The notes beneath the pieces were generated by a model. It was not told the DNA's origin. It did not search any database and saw nothing but the letters and a program-made list of their open reading frames with translations. Below, in pieces: positions 46,701 through 58,510 of a stretch of DNA of 64,000 nt (its first letter is position 1; each line of letters begins with the position of its first letter). Location: NCBI RefSeq assembly GCF_000165425.1, contig NW_001799067.1, forward strand, positions 192,867 to 256,866, given 5' to 3'. The position numbers and the translations under genes are program-made. The DNA comes from Paramecium tetraurelia. Lineage: Eukaryota; Ciliophora; Oligohymenophorea; Peniculida; Parameciidae.

Positions 46701-49700
46701 AACCTACTTAAGATGCTGATTAATTGTAAATTTTATTAGATTTTATGAGGAGTGATTTCCAAGTATTACAGTATATAAATTGTAATACTGTAGAACAGTT
46801 ACACCCCCCATAAGATGTAGATTGCTATATTCTTTTCAATATAGTTAACTTAGATCAATAGATTAACGAAGATTGTAGCTTCAAAGATGATATACAAGAT
46901 TGAATTCTGACTCATGGATTCTTGGTATCGAATTTCAAATTCCTTTTGATTGAAGGTCAAGTTTTTCTTCAATTCTATTTATTCATCATTATTAATATTG
47001 TTATTCAAGGCCTTATAGATTGAATCGTCCATCTAATTGTTATCTGCCAAAATAGATTTGATGAATTTCTTCCTCTATTAGATAGACAACTGCAAACTTT
47101 GCTTAGTGGTTCTCTACTTCTTTGTCTACTCAATACATTTAAAATTTTATTCATCTGTTATCACAGTATCTTGGAACATCTCCAAATTGTACAATTATAG
47201 TATAGAAGTGACTGCAAATTTAAATACAAAGGCAAATATGTAAACGAAGATTAAACTTCTAATTATATATCCAGGACTATAAAACAAATCTGAGTAAGTT
47301 ACTTTATAATCACTATAATCAGGTATAGTTAGGAATGTCACCAAAGCTACAATGAATACGCTTAAAAATAACAAACCCAAAAGTTGTTTATGTTGTTGCT
47401 AGAATATTTAGAAATACAATTATATTTTAACTATTAATTCTAGAGTAATTATAAAAGCAAATTGGGATATTGGCAAATAATTGGAATCTCCATATAAGTA
47501 TTTTGTGGCATACAAAGGAATGATCACAATTGTTGCATCAATCACTCCAACAAAGAATATTTTAATTAATGAATCCTTGTTAAACAGAGATTTGACTAAG
47601 CATCTTTAAGGTATCAACCCTTTGTAATAGACATCTGAAGTCTTGAATCGTTTATTGTGAGATATCAACTGAATCATCACTGTAAAGGTTTGACTTAATA
47701 GAAGGAGGACGTTACAACTTTAAGTTAAAAACTACCCCTAGTTGATGAGATTGATTAAGACAAATAGAATCATCTCGTAAAGCCAAAAGTAAAGAATCTG
47801 TTAGGCCAGCAAAGACGAACTTATACACTGAATTATTAGGATTGATTCTGCACATCTTAAAGAATTGACTAAATAGCAAGGTTTGGATTGAGTGTAGCAT
47901 TTCGGGTTGATGTCAATTGATATTTAACTCATCTGATAAACCCTTTGAGTGTTAGCACAACTGCCGATGTATCCAATTTACATATTGAGTTTTTTGGCAA
48001 TCTTAAATAATTTAACCTTAGAGATCTCCATACTATCATACAAGGCCAACCCTCTGCTAAACCAAACGATTATGGCAAAATGATTTAAGAGATACTCATC
48101 TTTGATTATAGTTAACAAGGCTTCACAACTCAGGAGAATGTACTTCTTTTCAAAGTCTTGTGCTTCAAATATTCTAATGTTTAATTTCACATTTACCTCT
48201 GTTACTTAATCAGATTTGAACAGGCACTCTAAATAGCGAATTTCAAGGTTCTCTCATCTCCGCAATTAAATTGATTTAAATCGTTTTCATTCTCTATGAA
48301 TTTTGCATCAAACAAAAACCTTAGAACTACGAATTGATTTTCAGCAGAAACCAACCATGTATTTAACTAAATATTGATTTTAAATACATTAGCTTAAGAG
48401 AATGCATCAATGGTCAGAAGAGCACTTTGATCTATCTTTGCATGAGTTCCTATAATCATGAGCAATTCGGCCTAGGATTCTAATTGTAAATACAACAATT
48501 CAAGCTAATCTTCGTCTGCTGTGTATGAATTCATGATGTTCATTTTGTTTAATAGGAATTACTTAGCTTCACTCTTTTTGAGTTGCTTCTTAAAATACAG
48601 AGTTGGCTATTGACCCTATTTCAACATATAATACAAGGTTGAATTAGTTTCTAACACATTGATATTCATGTTAGTGTTTTCATACATTTGAGAAGTTTCA
48701 ATTTTTACATAAAGCAGTGCACCTTCATCCTCATTGAACTCTTCTGGATCTTTTAGGAGTACTGAATAGACTCCGATTCTATTTTTTGTTTGTTTATTTT
48801 CACTCAGGATCTTATATTATTTCAATTTGCCTTATATTTCAATGATTTTGAGTTGACTTTTGAGAATTATGTCATAAATTTAACGCTCAGCTTCAATACT
48901 ACATTTAAGTTTGTATTCTAAGAGATTGCAGAACTCAATTAAAATATAATCTTATGGGTTCTTACAATATGTTTCTATTGTTTTTTTTTATTCGTTGTAT
49001 TTATTCTCAATCTCACATAACAACAAGAGTGCAACAACTTTCTCGTGATATTAATTATCGAAGTCATCAAACAGTTGAGTTATAAATTATTATTCATTCA
49101 ATTATTGCTTTTATAATTGATTAATAGACGAACTCTAGTCACTTCCACTCTTGACAACCTTTGTTCTAAATGATATGGTTTTGCCTAAGGAATTCTTTAG
49201 TTTCTTCTATTGAGATGCATCAATGGTTTTTTTTGAAAGGGAAAATTATAAGTTTGAGCTGATCCCATAATTTTATCTCTCCTCTTAATTATGAGGAGAA
49301 TAAGGATGCGAGTTAATTAATTCGCTGTAATCCTTTTTGTCCTCATCAAATATGTCATTCTCTCTGCCTGTATCTAATAGGGTCTTGTAGTAATTATCCC
49401 CCAATTATATTTGATTGTTATTCATTACTGTCACCAATTATTTATATTTGAATGTGTATTGCTTGTCATCAATATAAATAGACTGGATTTTCCTCTTCCT
49501 TTGGAAATACTATTGATTCAATTCCAAACACACCAAATTTACTTTCGAGCATTTCCAATACTTGGAGAAATTATATTAATGTTTACATTAGTTTATTACA
49601 TCATAACCGAAAAGTCTTTGATGTCATCGTATTTTGATAATTTATTCTAAGAATAGATTTCAGTCATATTCTTTACTCTATTAAATTCAATCCAAATATG

Positions 49701-51010
49701 TTTATCATCTTAGACGACTTAAAATTTTACATAATTATTTACTATCCTTCCCTTAATTATTTCCTTATTCAATGGCATTAATTGGCTTAACCTTCTTTTG
49801 AATGCTCGGCTGTTTGATGTAATTAAAAATCTAAACAAATTCTTTATAGAATATGGAATATAATGGAATTAACATAGAATTGAAACATAAGTGAATCCCA
49901 TAACTCGATTTATAAATCAGATTACCAAGCTAAAATTACCTAATCACATACCAAACTAATAACATATCCAAGAACAATCATGCCAATAAAAAATAATGAC
50001 TTCTATCGTTTGTGTTTGATTGGCTTATAAATGCGTAAACAATTATTGCCAGCCACTAATACTATTCCCAATGCCCAATCTGTATTTAAAAGCTTCTCTC
50101 CACTAAAAATAATGTTATCCTGATTGAATTTAAACACTTTTGGATCATTTTTTAATTTTATCATTCCCATCAAACTGGATTTCTTGCCAAAAGAGTAGGA
50201 ATACTAAATTTGCCCATTTAATGTTAACTTGAATTCAACTAACAACCCTTTTGTGTCTGATTTTGGTTAGACTATGATAAATATGTTACTTACTGAAAGT
50301 GGATTAACAAGGAATGGTTATTTTAGGTGTTGAAATACCAAATTCATTTTAATCTATTTATACAACTGGATGACTTGATTCTAAAAGCAATACATCTGCA
50401 GGGCATTCATGTGTTTTTTATAGGATAACAATGTCACCAACTTTAATCTATTCTCTTAATACTTATTTTTGTGGATAGAAATAAGTATTTATATCCTCGG
50501 ATGAATCTGATGCCAAAGGTTCTTTGGAATGAATAAAGTTCTCCAATATACTATATCTCTATTCATTCAATTAGGATTCGACTATTCTAAAATTACGAAA
50601 TTTAAGAAAGCATTTTGTCACATAGAGAGTGTAATCTAAAAGCAAAACTATGCTTTAAAATAAAACAACCAAATTGCTTTTGAAATATTCATTTCTAATT
50701 ACCTAGCTGCATCATCCTAAAGAACCCAACTAATAATGATGTAGACCATAATCATCAGGATTTCAAATCTCCATAGAAACGATAAGACTTCTAATATGTG
50801 TTATTTAAAAGTAAATGATTGAACTTTGTTGCCAATATAAGATTTGCCATAACCAGTAAGCGACTTGACTTCTCCATTCACAAGTTCAATCTTCACTAAT
50901 CAATAAGTAAACTTACCTTCTTCAAGTTATTCTCTGTCTTCTATTGGATGAGTTTCTAGACCTTTGATGATTATTTCATGTACAGGTACATTATCAAAGA
51001 ATTTAGCCAT
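43725..51010 (-). CDS. Guanylyl cyclase with N-terminal P4-ATPase-like domain
   Basis: A giant (about 2,400 aa) membrane protein of the ciliate/apicomplexan type. The N-terminal half follows P4-ATPases (VGDIVILQKTHECPADVLLL; IIFSGEKLLNTDWALGIVL; a run of late TM spans). The expected DKTGT and GDGxND motifs are not seen; the hinge reads IGYIGSCANTQ, so it is probably a pseudo-ATPase. Two cyclase domains follow, each after a TM cluster. The first (about 46300-45700: ILFCEICDF, IETVGQIYVCASGL, FSLIGDTVNTTSR) lacks both metal aspartates but has Glu and Ser at base-selecting positions and the N...R pair. The second (about 44330-43760: ILYADIAGFTKYS, YSIGDSYVVMG) has both aspartates. The order is thus inverted relative to animal adenylyl cyclases. 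Several introns (for example 44981-45005) and some frame breaks. Confidence 0.9.
45306..45353. repeat. Trinucleotide (ATT/AAT) microsatellite inside the cyclase gene
   Basis: A run of imperfect ATT triplets lies in the cyclase gene between the two catalytic domains. Read on the minus strand it gives an Asn/Ser-type low-complexity linker. Its length is likely variable. Confidence 0.8.
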
Positions 51011-51049
51011 CTCATAATTTATTACAGAAAAAAAATAAATTTTTAAATC

Positions 51050-52983
51050 TCATTTGCCCTGCTTACGTAAACTGGGTGAACGAGCTCTTGGAGAAAGAGG
51101 AGGTGAAATTCTGGGTTCATCCATACCAAACCCTGACTTCTTCATTATTCTCAAAATTTGAACAGGACTCTTGGGACTCAGAAGAGTGCTTCTTCTCGGG
51201 GACTATTCGACAAGCAAAAAACCCTTTCTCAAAAAGCTTTAGTAATTGGGATTTAAATACGGCTGCTTGTGCATAGCTTATATTTTATATATAGTGTATT
51301 CATACCACAATACAGTGCCGCATTATAAACAGTCAAAGTGTCTTAGTAATTCAAATATGAAGGTTCTTCCTCTTATTCAGTCTTCTTGCTCACTTTTATT
51401 TTTGGCAACCAATCCTACTTTGAAATATTTGTGAAAAGATCATAAAATACAGTGAATTAAGGAGATCTAAAGTAAATTAAATACACTTACCTTTTTACCA
51501 CATTAAAATAAATGTGTGTTAACAGAGTCTCTAATTTGACATGTAATGGCAAACTATATCTTGAGGATGAAGTAGCTTCAGTGATTTCCCCCACAGGTCC
51601 TGGACTTACATATTCTGCTAATCTTGCTAATGCTTCATAGAATTCTAATTAACTCATTCTAATATGTCGATCCTAAGTTAATTCATCTGCTTATGACATC
51701 ATTGAAAAGTTATAAATAATGACTATCAATTTTTCATTAATGTAATCCATCAATCCCATTTACTTACAAAAATCCTTGAACTCTTTGATTGCTACCCATT
51801 TCATTTTAAAATACCATTTTCTATTATTCAAGTCTGTAACATAATCATACAGCTTCTTTAAGAAAGGAGTCTTAAATTATATTAAGCATTCGCATTCTTT
51901 ATTCCAATACCTCTCATCTCTCCATTTTTAACAAGTATCAAAGTTTTTGAAATGCTCCTTAAATTCTCTAATTAATCTATAAACAGCATCAGCATGATTC
52001 TTAACAATATTGGTTCTTACATATTTATCATTAGCCAAACGGAAAAACATTTCTAAAAATTGAAATCTAATAAGAGCCTTTTCAGGATTATATAAATATT
52101 TTGGATCAATATTATTCTTAATAGATGCTAAGTCAATTTCCACATCCTATAATTTAACTGACTCATTGTCTATTATTCCAATTTGTTATATCATTTTTAT
52201 ATATGATTGGAAGGATATTGAAAAGCATTCTGATTAGAAATATCCATTGCTAGAATAGAACTTATAAATATCCTTGATTAATTGATAATTTTCTCTTAAA
52301 TATTCTTTTAACTTCATTTATTCATAATCATTTTTTACAAATCTATTAATCTTACTACAATTCCAATCAAATTAAAAACATTCATTTAAGATCTCCTCAT
52401 TGTCTTATTAAAATTACTATTTGAATAAGGATTCCTCGATATTCCATTAATGATAATTTAGTTGTTTTCTCTTTAAATTATTCCCCATTCTCCTTAAAAC
52501 ATATTTCTTTTCAGAAGAACGTGGAAACAATCTAATAAGTGGCTTGTAATTGTTTTTATCATCAATAATAAATTCTTATTTTGTGAATAGCTAATTTACA
52601 AAAGCAATCTTTTTAAATTTCAAAACAGTCCCATCCGAAAAATAATGAAATTGATGTTTAGGATCTTTACCCTATAATGTTAGATTATCTTGGGGAGATG
52701 GAATATTATCCTAAGAGGGTTCTATAAAATACTATTCGATCAGAGGATTCGAAAAGAAATACAATATTCGTTGTTTAGGAGGACACATTTAATATGTAGA
52801 GTAACAAAACTTTTACAATTCATCAAGTATTTCTTTTGATAAAATGCTACTTTTTCTCTCTTATGGTTTAGAGACATTTAAAGTAGAAGGGCTGTTCTAT
52901 TGTTTTTATTGAACATCCTTTTTTAATAATTGTTCCTTCTATTACTCAATTAGTTAGGCTTTAAGTTCTGAACTTGATGTCAT
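51050..52983 (-). CDS. Large hypothetical protein, possibly the C-terminal part of the LRR gene
   Basis: A nearly continuous frame of about 500 codons from ATG 52983 (MTSSSELKAQLIEQQKEQLL): a Gln/Lys-rich head, then PPKQRILYFFSNPLIEQYFI, FHYFSDGTVLKFKKIAFVNQ, and a conserved-looking region RMSQLEFYEALARLAEYVSP. Introns at 51467-51490 (24 nt, TAG) and 51277-51305 (29 nt, AAG) carry it into a Ser/Pro/Arg tail (EPRISPPLSPRARSPSLRK) with TGA 51050-51052. It begins inside the 3' end of the LRR gene on the same strand, so the two may be one gene. It is 40 bp from the cyclase start. Function unknown. Confidence 0.7.
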
Positions 52984-54555
52984 AGGAATTGGTTTATAAC
53001 TAAATTAAGGAATAAGTGTACTTCAAGAAATCTAAATGAAGAAAGATTGGAGTGTCTGGTTATTCAATATCTGGTGTGTATTGGAATCGATGTTCTACCC
53101 ATCCTTAACAGATCCAGCAACAGTTTTAGGTAGTTATTCTAGTGGATTCAGGTATGTAATTGACACCATCAATTTGGTATTTTATCTAGCTGAACTCTTC
53201 ATTTATTTATTAAAATTAAATGAATCCGTATGGATCGATAAATCCTTCAAATTTATTACCTTCTAGATGGATTCCATAGAGTGAGTTGTTTTTTAATAGT
53301 GCGTCGTTAAGTTAACGTATTTATTTCTCAGATAATTAGTTGTAGGATATATCCAAATGAACTAAACTTAGTTAGGTATTTAATAGTGCTTAACACCAAA
53401 ATGAAATACAATTTGATTTTTCATTTGATCCTATTCGATTGTAACTTAAATCTAATACTTTCAATACTCGATTGACTAACAAAGCCTTGGCTATAAATAT
53501 CCCAGTTGTGGAACCCAATTGATTCCAGTTTATCACTAATACTTCTAATCCAGACGATTTGATTAGTAAATCGTATAGTGATTGTCCTATGGCATCAGAG
53601 AGATTATTCTCTGAGATGATTAATTTACTAAGAAGGGCATTCTTATGCAGATTCTTAAAAAAGTTATTAGCCCCGTGATCGCCTATGAAATTGTTGGCAA
53701 TATTAAGAATCTTGAGACTTTTAATAACAAATTCCATTACTTTTGAAATCGACTCAGATGTTCAGCTAATATATGAACTCCCTTAGATCCAAGCTAATTG
53801 TCCTTCAGATTCAAGTCCTTCATGATGGGTGGGAAGCATTAGACCAAACTCAAAAATAGTTTATCATTAATCTTATTTCCTTAGAAGATGAGTTATTTGA
53901 CATTCTATTGCTTTTGCAACAGAATCTTAATGAGAGGGTAATACTTCTCTCCAACTCCTAAATTTGTTAAATTTATCAATTTATCTTCTTTTAAATGAGA
54001 GGCATCATCTATTCTTTTTGGAAACAAATTATCATTTTTACAATAAAAATGACCTGGATTTGTGAAATTCTATTCTAGATCTCCGAAATTCTCTGCTATA
54101 TCTCTAAGTTTTTCCTTCTTTTTAATGAAACCAAAGAATGATTCATCAGCATTCAATTTATTATTGATTGACAACATAGCTTGCTTGATAGCCGAAATGT
54201 CAAGGTGCACTTCTTATTAAGAGTCAGGAGATTTGGGAGCTGAATCACTTTCCAAATTAATTGATTCTTCTTCCTTTATAACGATCCTTGGTTTTTAGAA
54301 AACCTACGGCATGACCTTCTTTAGATTGCAACTACGCTTCGTTGCTTTTTTAGGAATTATTATTTCAACTAAATCCCCTTAATACTCAGTAAGCATCTAA
54401 TTTTACTCGTTGCGGTTCTCAGCCCTTCTTGAAAATGTCCTTGTTGATACACTTCTCTCAGGCAAAAAGAAGGTCTTCAACTTATCAAGACGTGATTATG
54501 AACGATCAGTTAATTTTGGGAGAGGAGAATGAGTCTTGCCTTTAAAATAATACAT
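52946..54555 (-). CDS. Leucine-rich-repeat protein
   Basis: Starts MYYFKGKTHSPLPKLTDRSQ. A polar, Lys/Arg/Ser-rich N-terminal third (EEESINLESDSAPKSPDSQQ) is followed by RI-type LRRs: KQLIFQGNKINDKLFLSLVQ, IMKDLNLKDNQLGSKGVHIL, LKILNIANNFIGDHGANNFF, SKLIISENNLSDAIGQSLYD, LKVLDLSYNRIG, LVHLDISYNQLSEKQIRQLN, YGIHLEGNKF. After the repeats come a Cys/Trp segment (NCCWICQGWVEHRF) and a stop at 52946-52948. A one-base frame break before LKILNIANN is likely a missing A. The RI-like pattern suits axonemal or RanGAP-like LRR proteins. Confidence 0.82.
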
Positions 54556-55510
54556 TTATTTTATCATTATAAGAATTAGGTATTATTTGTCGATTGCTTA
54601 GTATTTTTATTAATTTTATAGCAAATATGTACTTCTTTTATCATTTAAAGTATCTCAAACTCAGTAAACTCTCATATTTGTAAAACATTTTCAAAACTTC
54701 AAAAACACAGTAGGTTCCAAAGTATTATTAATTCAAAATAAATTAAATTTGGTTCAATTTTTAGACAAATTATGTATAACATTTAATAGATGAAGCTATA
54801 GATGATATAATATGTTTATTCATTTTTCTATTTTTATTTTGTGTTTTCATTATGAAGAAATAGATTTGATAAATCAATATAAAGATTTGTGTATTATGAT
54901 AGTGCATAAAGATAATTGTCTTAACTTCATTTGATTTGATTATTCTTCTTTTTTATTTGTTCTTCATGCAATTCATGAAGATATTTTACAATAAATTTAT
55001 CTCATCGAAAGAAAACTATTGAAGTAAATATTTAATATATCAATTATTAATTAGTAATAAAGTATCTGGATTTCATTTAAAAGTAATTGTAATTAGCGAC
55101 TATGATTTAAATTTGTTAACCAGAAGCAAATGATTGCTCCATAGTATTTAATTAATTAATTTAACAAAATATATATATACACATTAAGCTAAATTATATA
55201 TTACTTAAATAGTACTTATATTAGTTATTTAAAATAATCAAAAAATTTGTCCTTTTTATTAAATTACTCTATAATTTAAGCTGGTAACCATCAAAATAAC
55301 ACCCATATTGGTTTTTTAATGAAGTAATCTAAATAGATTAAAAATTGAGTTCTAATAAATATTGATCCCCTAAATATTATAAACAATATCATCTACTATA
55401 TACTTAATTTAATACTTCTTTGTTATAATTAATTTAGAAATTGAAATGAAAAATTATGATGATTTTGATTTATTATTTAAGACATAATAATAGTCAATTC
55501 TTAATTTAAA
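54556..55510. other. Long AT-rich spacer, one doubtful ORF
   Basis: The longest stretch without a supported gene. A minus-strand frame at 54641-54976 (MNCMKNKQKRRIIKSNEVKT..., 111 codons) is open but has no homology and may be chance. The rest is low-complexity AT with no clear repeat. Confidence 0.45.
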
Positions 55511-56053
55511 TCAATAATTATATGAGTGAATGATTGGTTTACTTTTAACTTAATATTCTTATCTTAGCTTTTACTGACTATCATAATTTTCCTTATACTC
55601 TTTATGGAATACTAAAACAATTTACTCCATAATAGAATAATAAAATTAACAAACACTGCTTGTTTTGATGTATAACTATTCAATCTTCATAGGCTGCAGT
55701 CTACCTAGTTATTATTATTTGTTAAATCAGATAATATTGCATTTAATCTTAAATAAATATCTATGAATGAATACTTCAGTAGTTAAGTGTGTCCAGTAAA
55801 TAACAAACATAATTCATGATTCATCTCATCGAATGCATAAAAGTGAGAATTGTTATATTAAGCGTAGAGAGGTCTTAGCATAATTAACCCCCCTCCTAAT
55901 GAATAGTTTTTAAATAATTGGAGTAATTTTCAAATCATTTGAATAAAGGAAACTATGAAAATCAAAAGAATAGTACTTCATAATCCATTCTTTTTGATAT
56001 TTTATAAGATAGCAATATACCATCTCGTTCCAATCTAAATGATTTACTACCAT
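55511..56053 (-). CDS. Hypothetical protein, frames split
   Basis: Coding-like segments in successive frames: MVVNHLDWNEMVYCYLIKYQ from ATG 56053, then YNNSHFYAFDEMNHELCLLF and KYSFIDIYLRLNAILSDLTN, then MEQIVLVFHKEYKENYDSQQ ending at TGA 55511-55513. Changes fall near a C-run at about 55890 and at a possible intron near 55700. Composition fits a globular protein of about 170 aa. No family recognised. Confidence 0.5.
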
Positions 56054-56115
56054 ATTAATAAAGATGACTAATTATTTTATCCACAAACAAATATTATTTT
56101 AATTTAATAATTTAT

Positions 56116-58475
56116 TCAAAATCTTGATTGATACAGTAAACTAACAGCCGTAGTAGCTTATTTTGATAGATGAGCCATAGATGATGGTAAGAGTGGTTAG
56201 ATTCGTTGTCTCTTCATTTCTAACATGGCAGATGATTCATTCTTAAATTAATCCAAGACACAATTTCTATCTCCTTATAGTAACTGATCGTGTTGCATTA
56301 ACCAATAAGTGTAAATGTTGGGATCTTTAAGAGTGGCACTAAAATAATAATAAGTTAAATGTTATACTCCTTCCATTTTTCAGTGTCTCTTGTCAATGTT
56401 ATTTCAATCTCATAGACATCTCCTAATTGTTTCATCAATTCTACTAATTTCTCATCTATTGTTTTGAAATTAATGCAATCACACAATAACATCATTGTAC
56501 AAGACAGCCGTTTCTTTCTGTAGAGCCAAAAGTTGCCCATCTGAAACTCTTTATCTAGTTTTGCTTTCTGCCAGAGTTCAAAACTATTCAGATGACTCTT
56601 AATGATCAAATTTTATTCATTCAACAGTGCATTCTTTAAGACTTACTCACCTATGAATTGTTGGATATTGTATTCAAAAATATGCAATAACTCAGTCAAA
56701 AGAGCAATTCCATATTTAAATTCTATTTCACCATCAGGAAAATCAATGTGTTATTGATTCAATACATAATTGAGATAGTTTCTTGTTTTCTCATAATCAA
56801 TTATTAATAAATTATAACTTAACAAATTGATCAAAATAGAAATCACTTTTAATTTAACAGTTAAACCTTTTTTAGGTAAACTCTCCGATTCCTCTTCAAT
56901 TTTAACTATATTTATAATCTTAAATAAATGTTAAAACCATGTATGGCTTTTCGACCCAAATAATTTAATTGAGATTTCTGATTTACTCAAAAAATCAACA
57001 TCAATCCTTTTGTTTGAATGACAATCAAAAACAACATGCAATTCCACTTTCTCTTAAGACCCTTCCAATTGAAATTGAGCAGAAAAAGTACACAAAGACT
57101 GATTTTTCTTCCCCTTAACCTTCCCTATTTCTTAAAACAAATGGTATGCTTTCAAAAACTCTTTGGCAGTCTCCTTTCTAAAACTACCTCTATTCTTCAT
57201 GAATAATACTGCATCCTCAACTTGATGTTCAGGCACTCCCACTGAAATAGCTATATTCTTAGCATGCAAAGACATATGCCCTTTTTGAATGCCTTCCACA
57301 GTCAATGCTCTCAAAGCTGCAAAGTTTTAGGCCAATCCAACACATGCCATAATCTCAGCTAACCTTTAGGAATCAGGATACTCTAGAATCTATAAGACTG
57401 CTTAATACAAAGGGTTTTAAGACATAACTCCTCCCTAAGTGCCAACAGATATTGGAATAGTTAGTTCTCCTATAAACTCATTTCCCTCAACCCAGTATTT
57501 CGATAATGGCTTATACTTACCATTTAAACAAGCATATCCATGCAATGACGCATTCACTGCTCTACCATCTTAGCCAGTTGCATTACAAACTGCCTCAATT
57601 CCATTTAAAATCCCTTTATTATGAGTAACTGCTCTAAAGTAGTCTAATTCAGCAAATTTATATGCATTCAAAATCATTTAGGCAACTTATTGCCCTGTAT
57701 AATTCTTATAATTCATTTTTTCAATGTTTAATCTAAATTATGAAGTGACTTTTCTGTTCAAACATAAATTTGTCAAAATCTTGATCCCCACTTGATGTCC
57801 TGTAATTTCTTCAATCAAAGGAGCCAAATGTTCCAATACTGTATTAACTATGTTGGCTCCCATACTATCGCAAACATTTATAAAAATATCTACAGAAGCT
57901 TGGCCTTCTCCCAATTATCTTAGTTTAACATCCTCAATTCCACCTCCTCTTTTTACCATATTTGCACATGCTTAATTGCCTCTGTTTATTATTGATACTT
58001 TATTTGAATCGATCAGACATTCGGCTTTTGAATAATTTTCAACATTTAGCAATTATATTTAACCCATCATAACTGGTCTAGTTGAATAAGTTTCAAATCC
58101 ATTTCCACAGTCTGCAATAGTTTTGGCTGCTGCACTTGCTGCTGCTATAACAGAGGGTTCTTCAATAGCCATTGGAATTATATAATATTGACCATTTATG
58201 AGAAAATTTAATCCCAATCCTAGAGGCATTCCAATTTTCCCTATACAATTTTCAACCATTAAATTTGCATTTTACAATGACAAACCCCCATCTTTGAAAT
58301 GTTCAACATTTACATTCTAAATTTTGTTCAATTAATCTAATCTTTATTGCAATGTCTTTTTGTAAAAGCCTGCCCACAATTATGCATACTCTAATTTTTA
58401 ATCTTTATCATCAATTTCTTAAACAATCTATTATCTAATTTAACCAATTCTCTATTGAGCTGCTCTATTATCCAT
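56116..58475 (-). CDS. Class II HMG-CoA reductase with long C-terminal extension
   Basis: Mevalonate-pathway enzyme interconverting HMG-CoA and mevalonate. About 440 N-terminal residues align throughout with the soluble bacterial class II enzyme: [31 protein letters not shown] (catalytic Glu), [34 protein letters not shown] (catalytic Lys), [15 protein letters not shown] (catalytic Asp), [20 protein letters not shown] and [12 protein letters not shown] (catalytic His). There is no class I membrane anchor. The same frame continues about 330 aa past the usual end ([38 protein letters not shown]) and, after a 29-nt intron (56339-56367), ends [10 protein letters not shown]. The extension has no recognised domain. 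Confidence 0.93.
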
Positions 58476-58510
58476 ATATATATTAAAATTTATTTATATT
58501 ATATTATCAT

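Noticed and set aside
51076-51276. Plus-strand frame starting MNELLEKEEVKFW
   Set aside because: Antisense to the Ser/Pro/Arg tail of the minus-strand gene, which is reached through two introns.
53036-53266. 76-codon plus-strand frame resembling a membrane protein
   Set aside because: Antisense to the Cys/Trp C-terminal part of the LRR gene, which is supported by continuity with the repeats.
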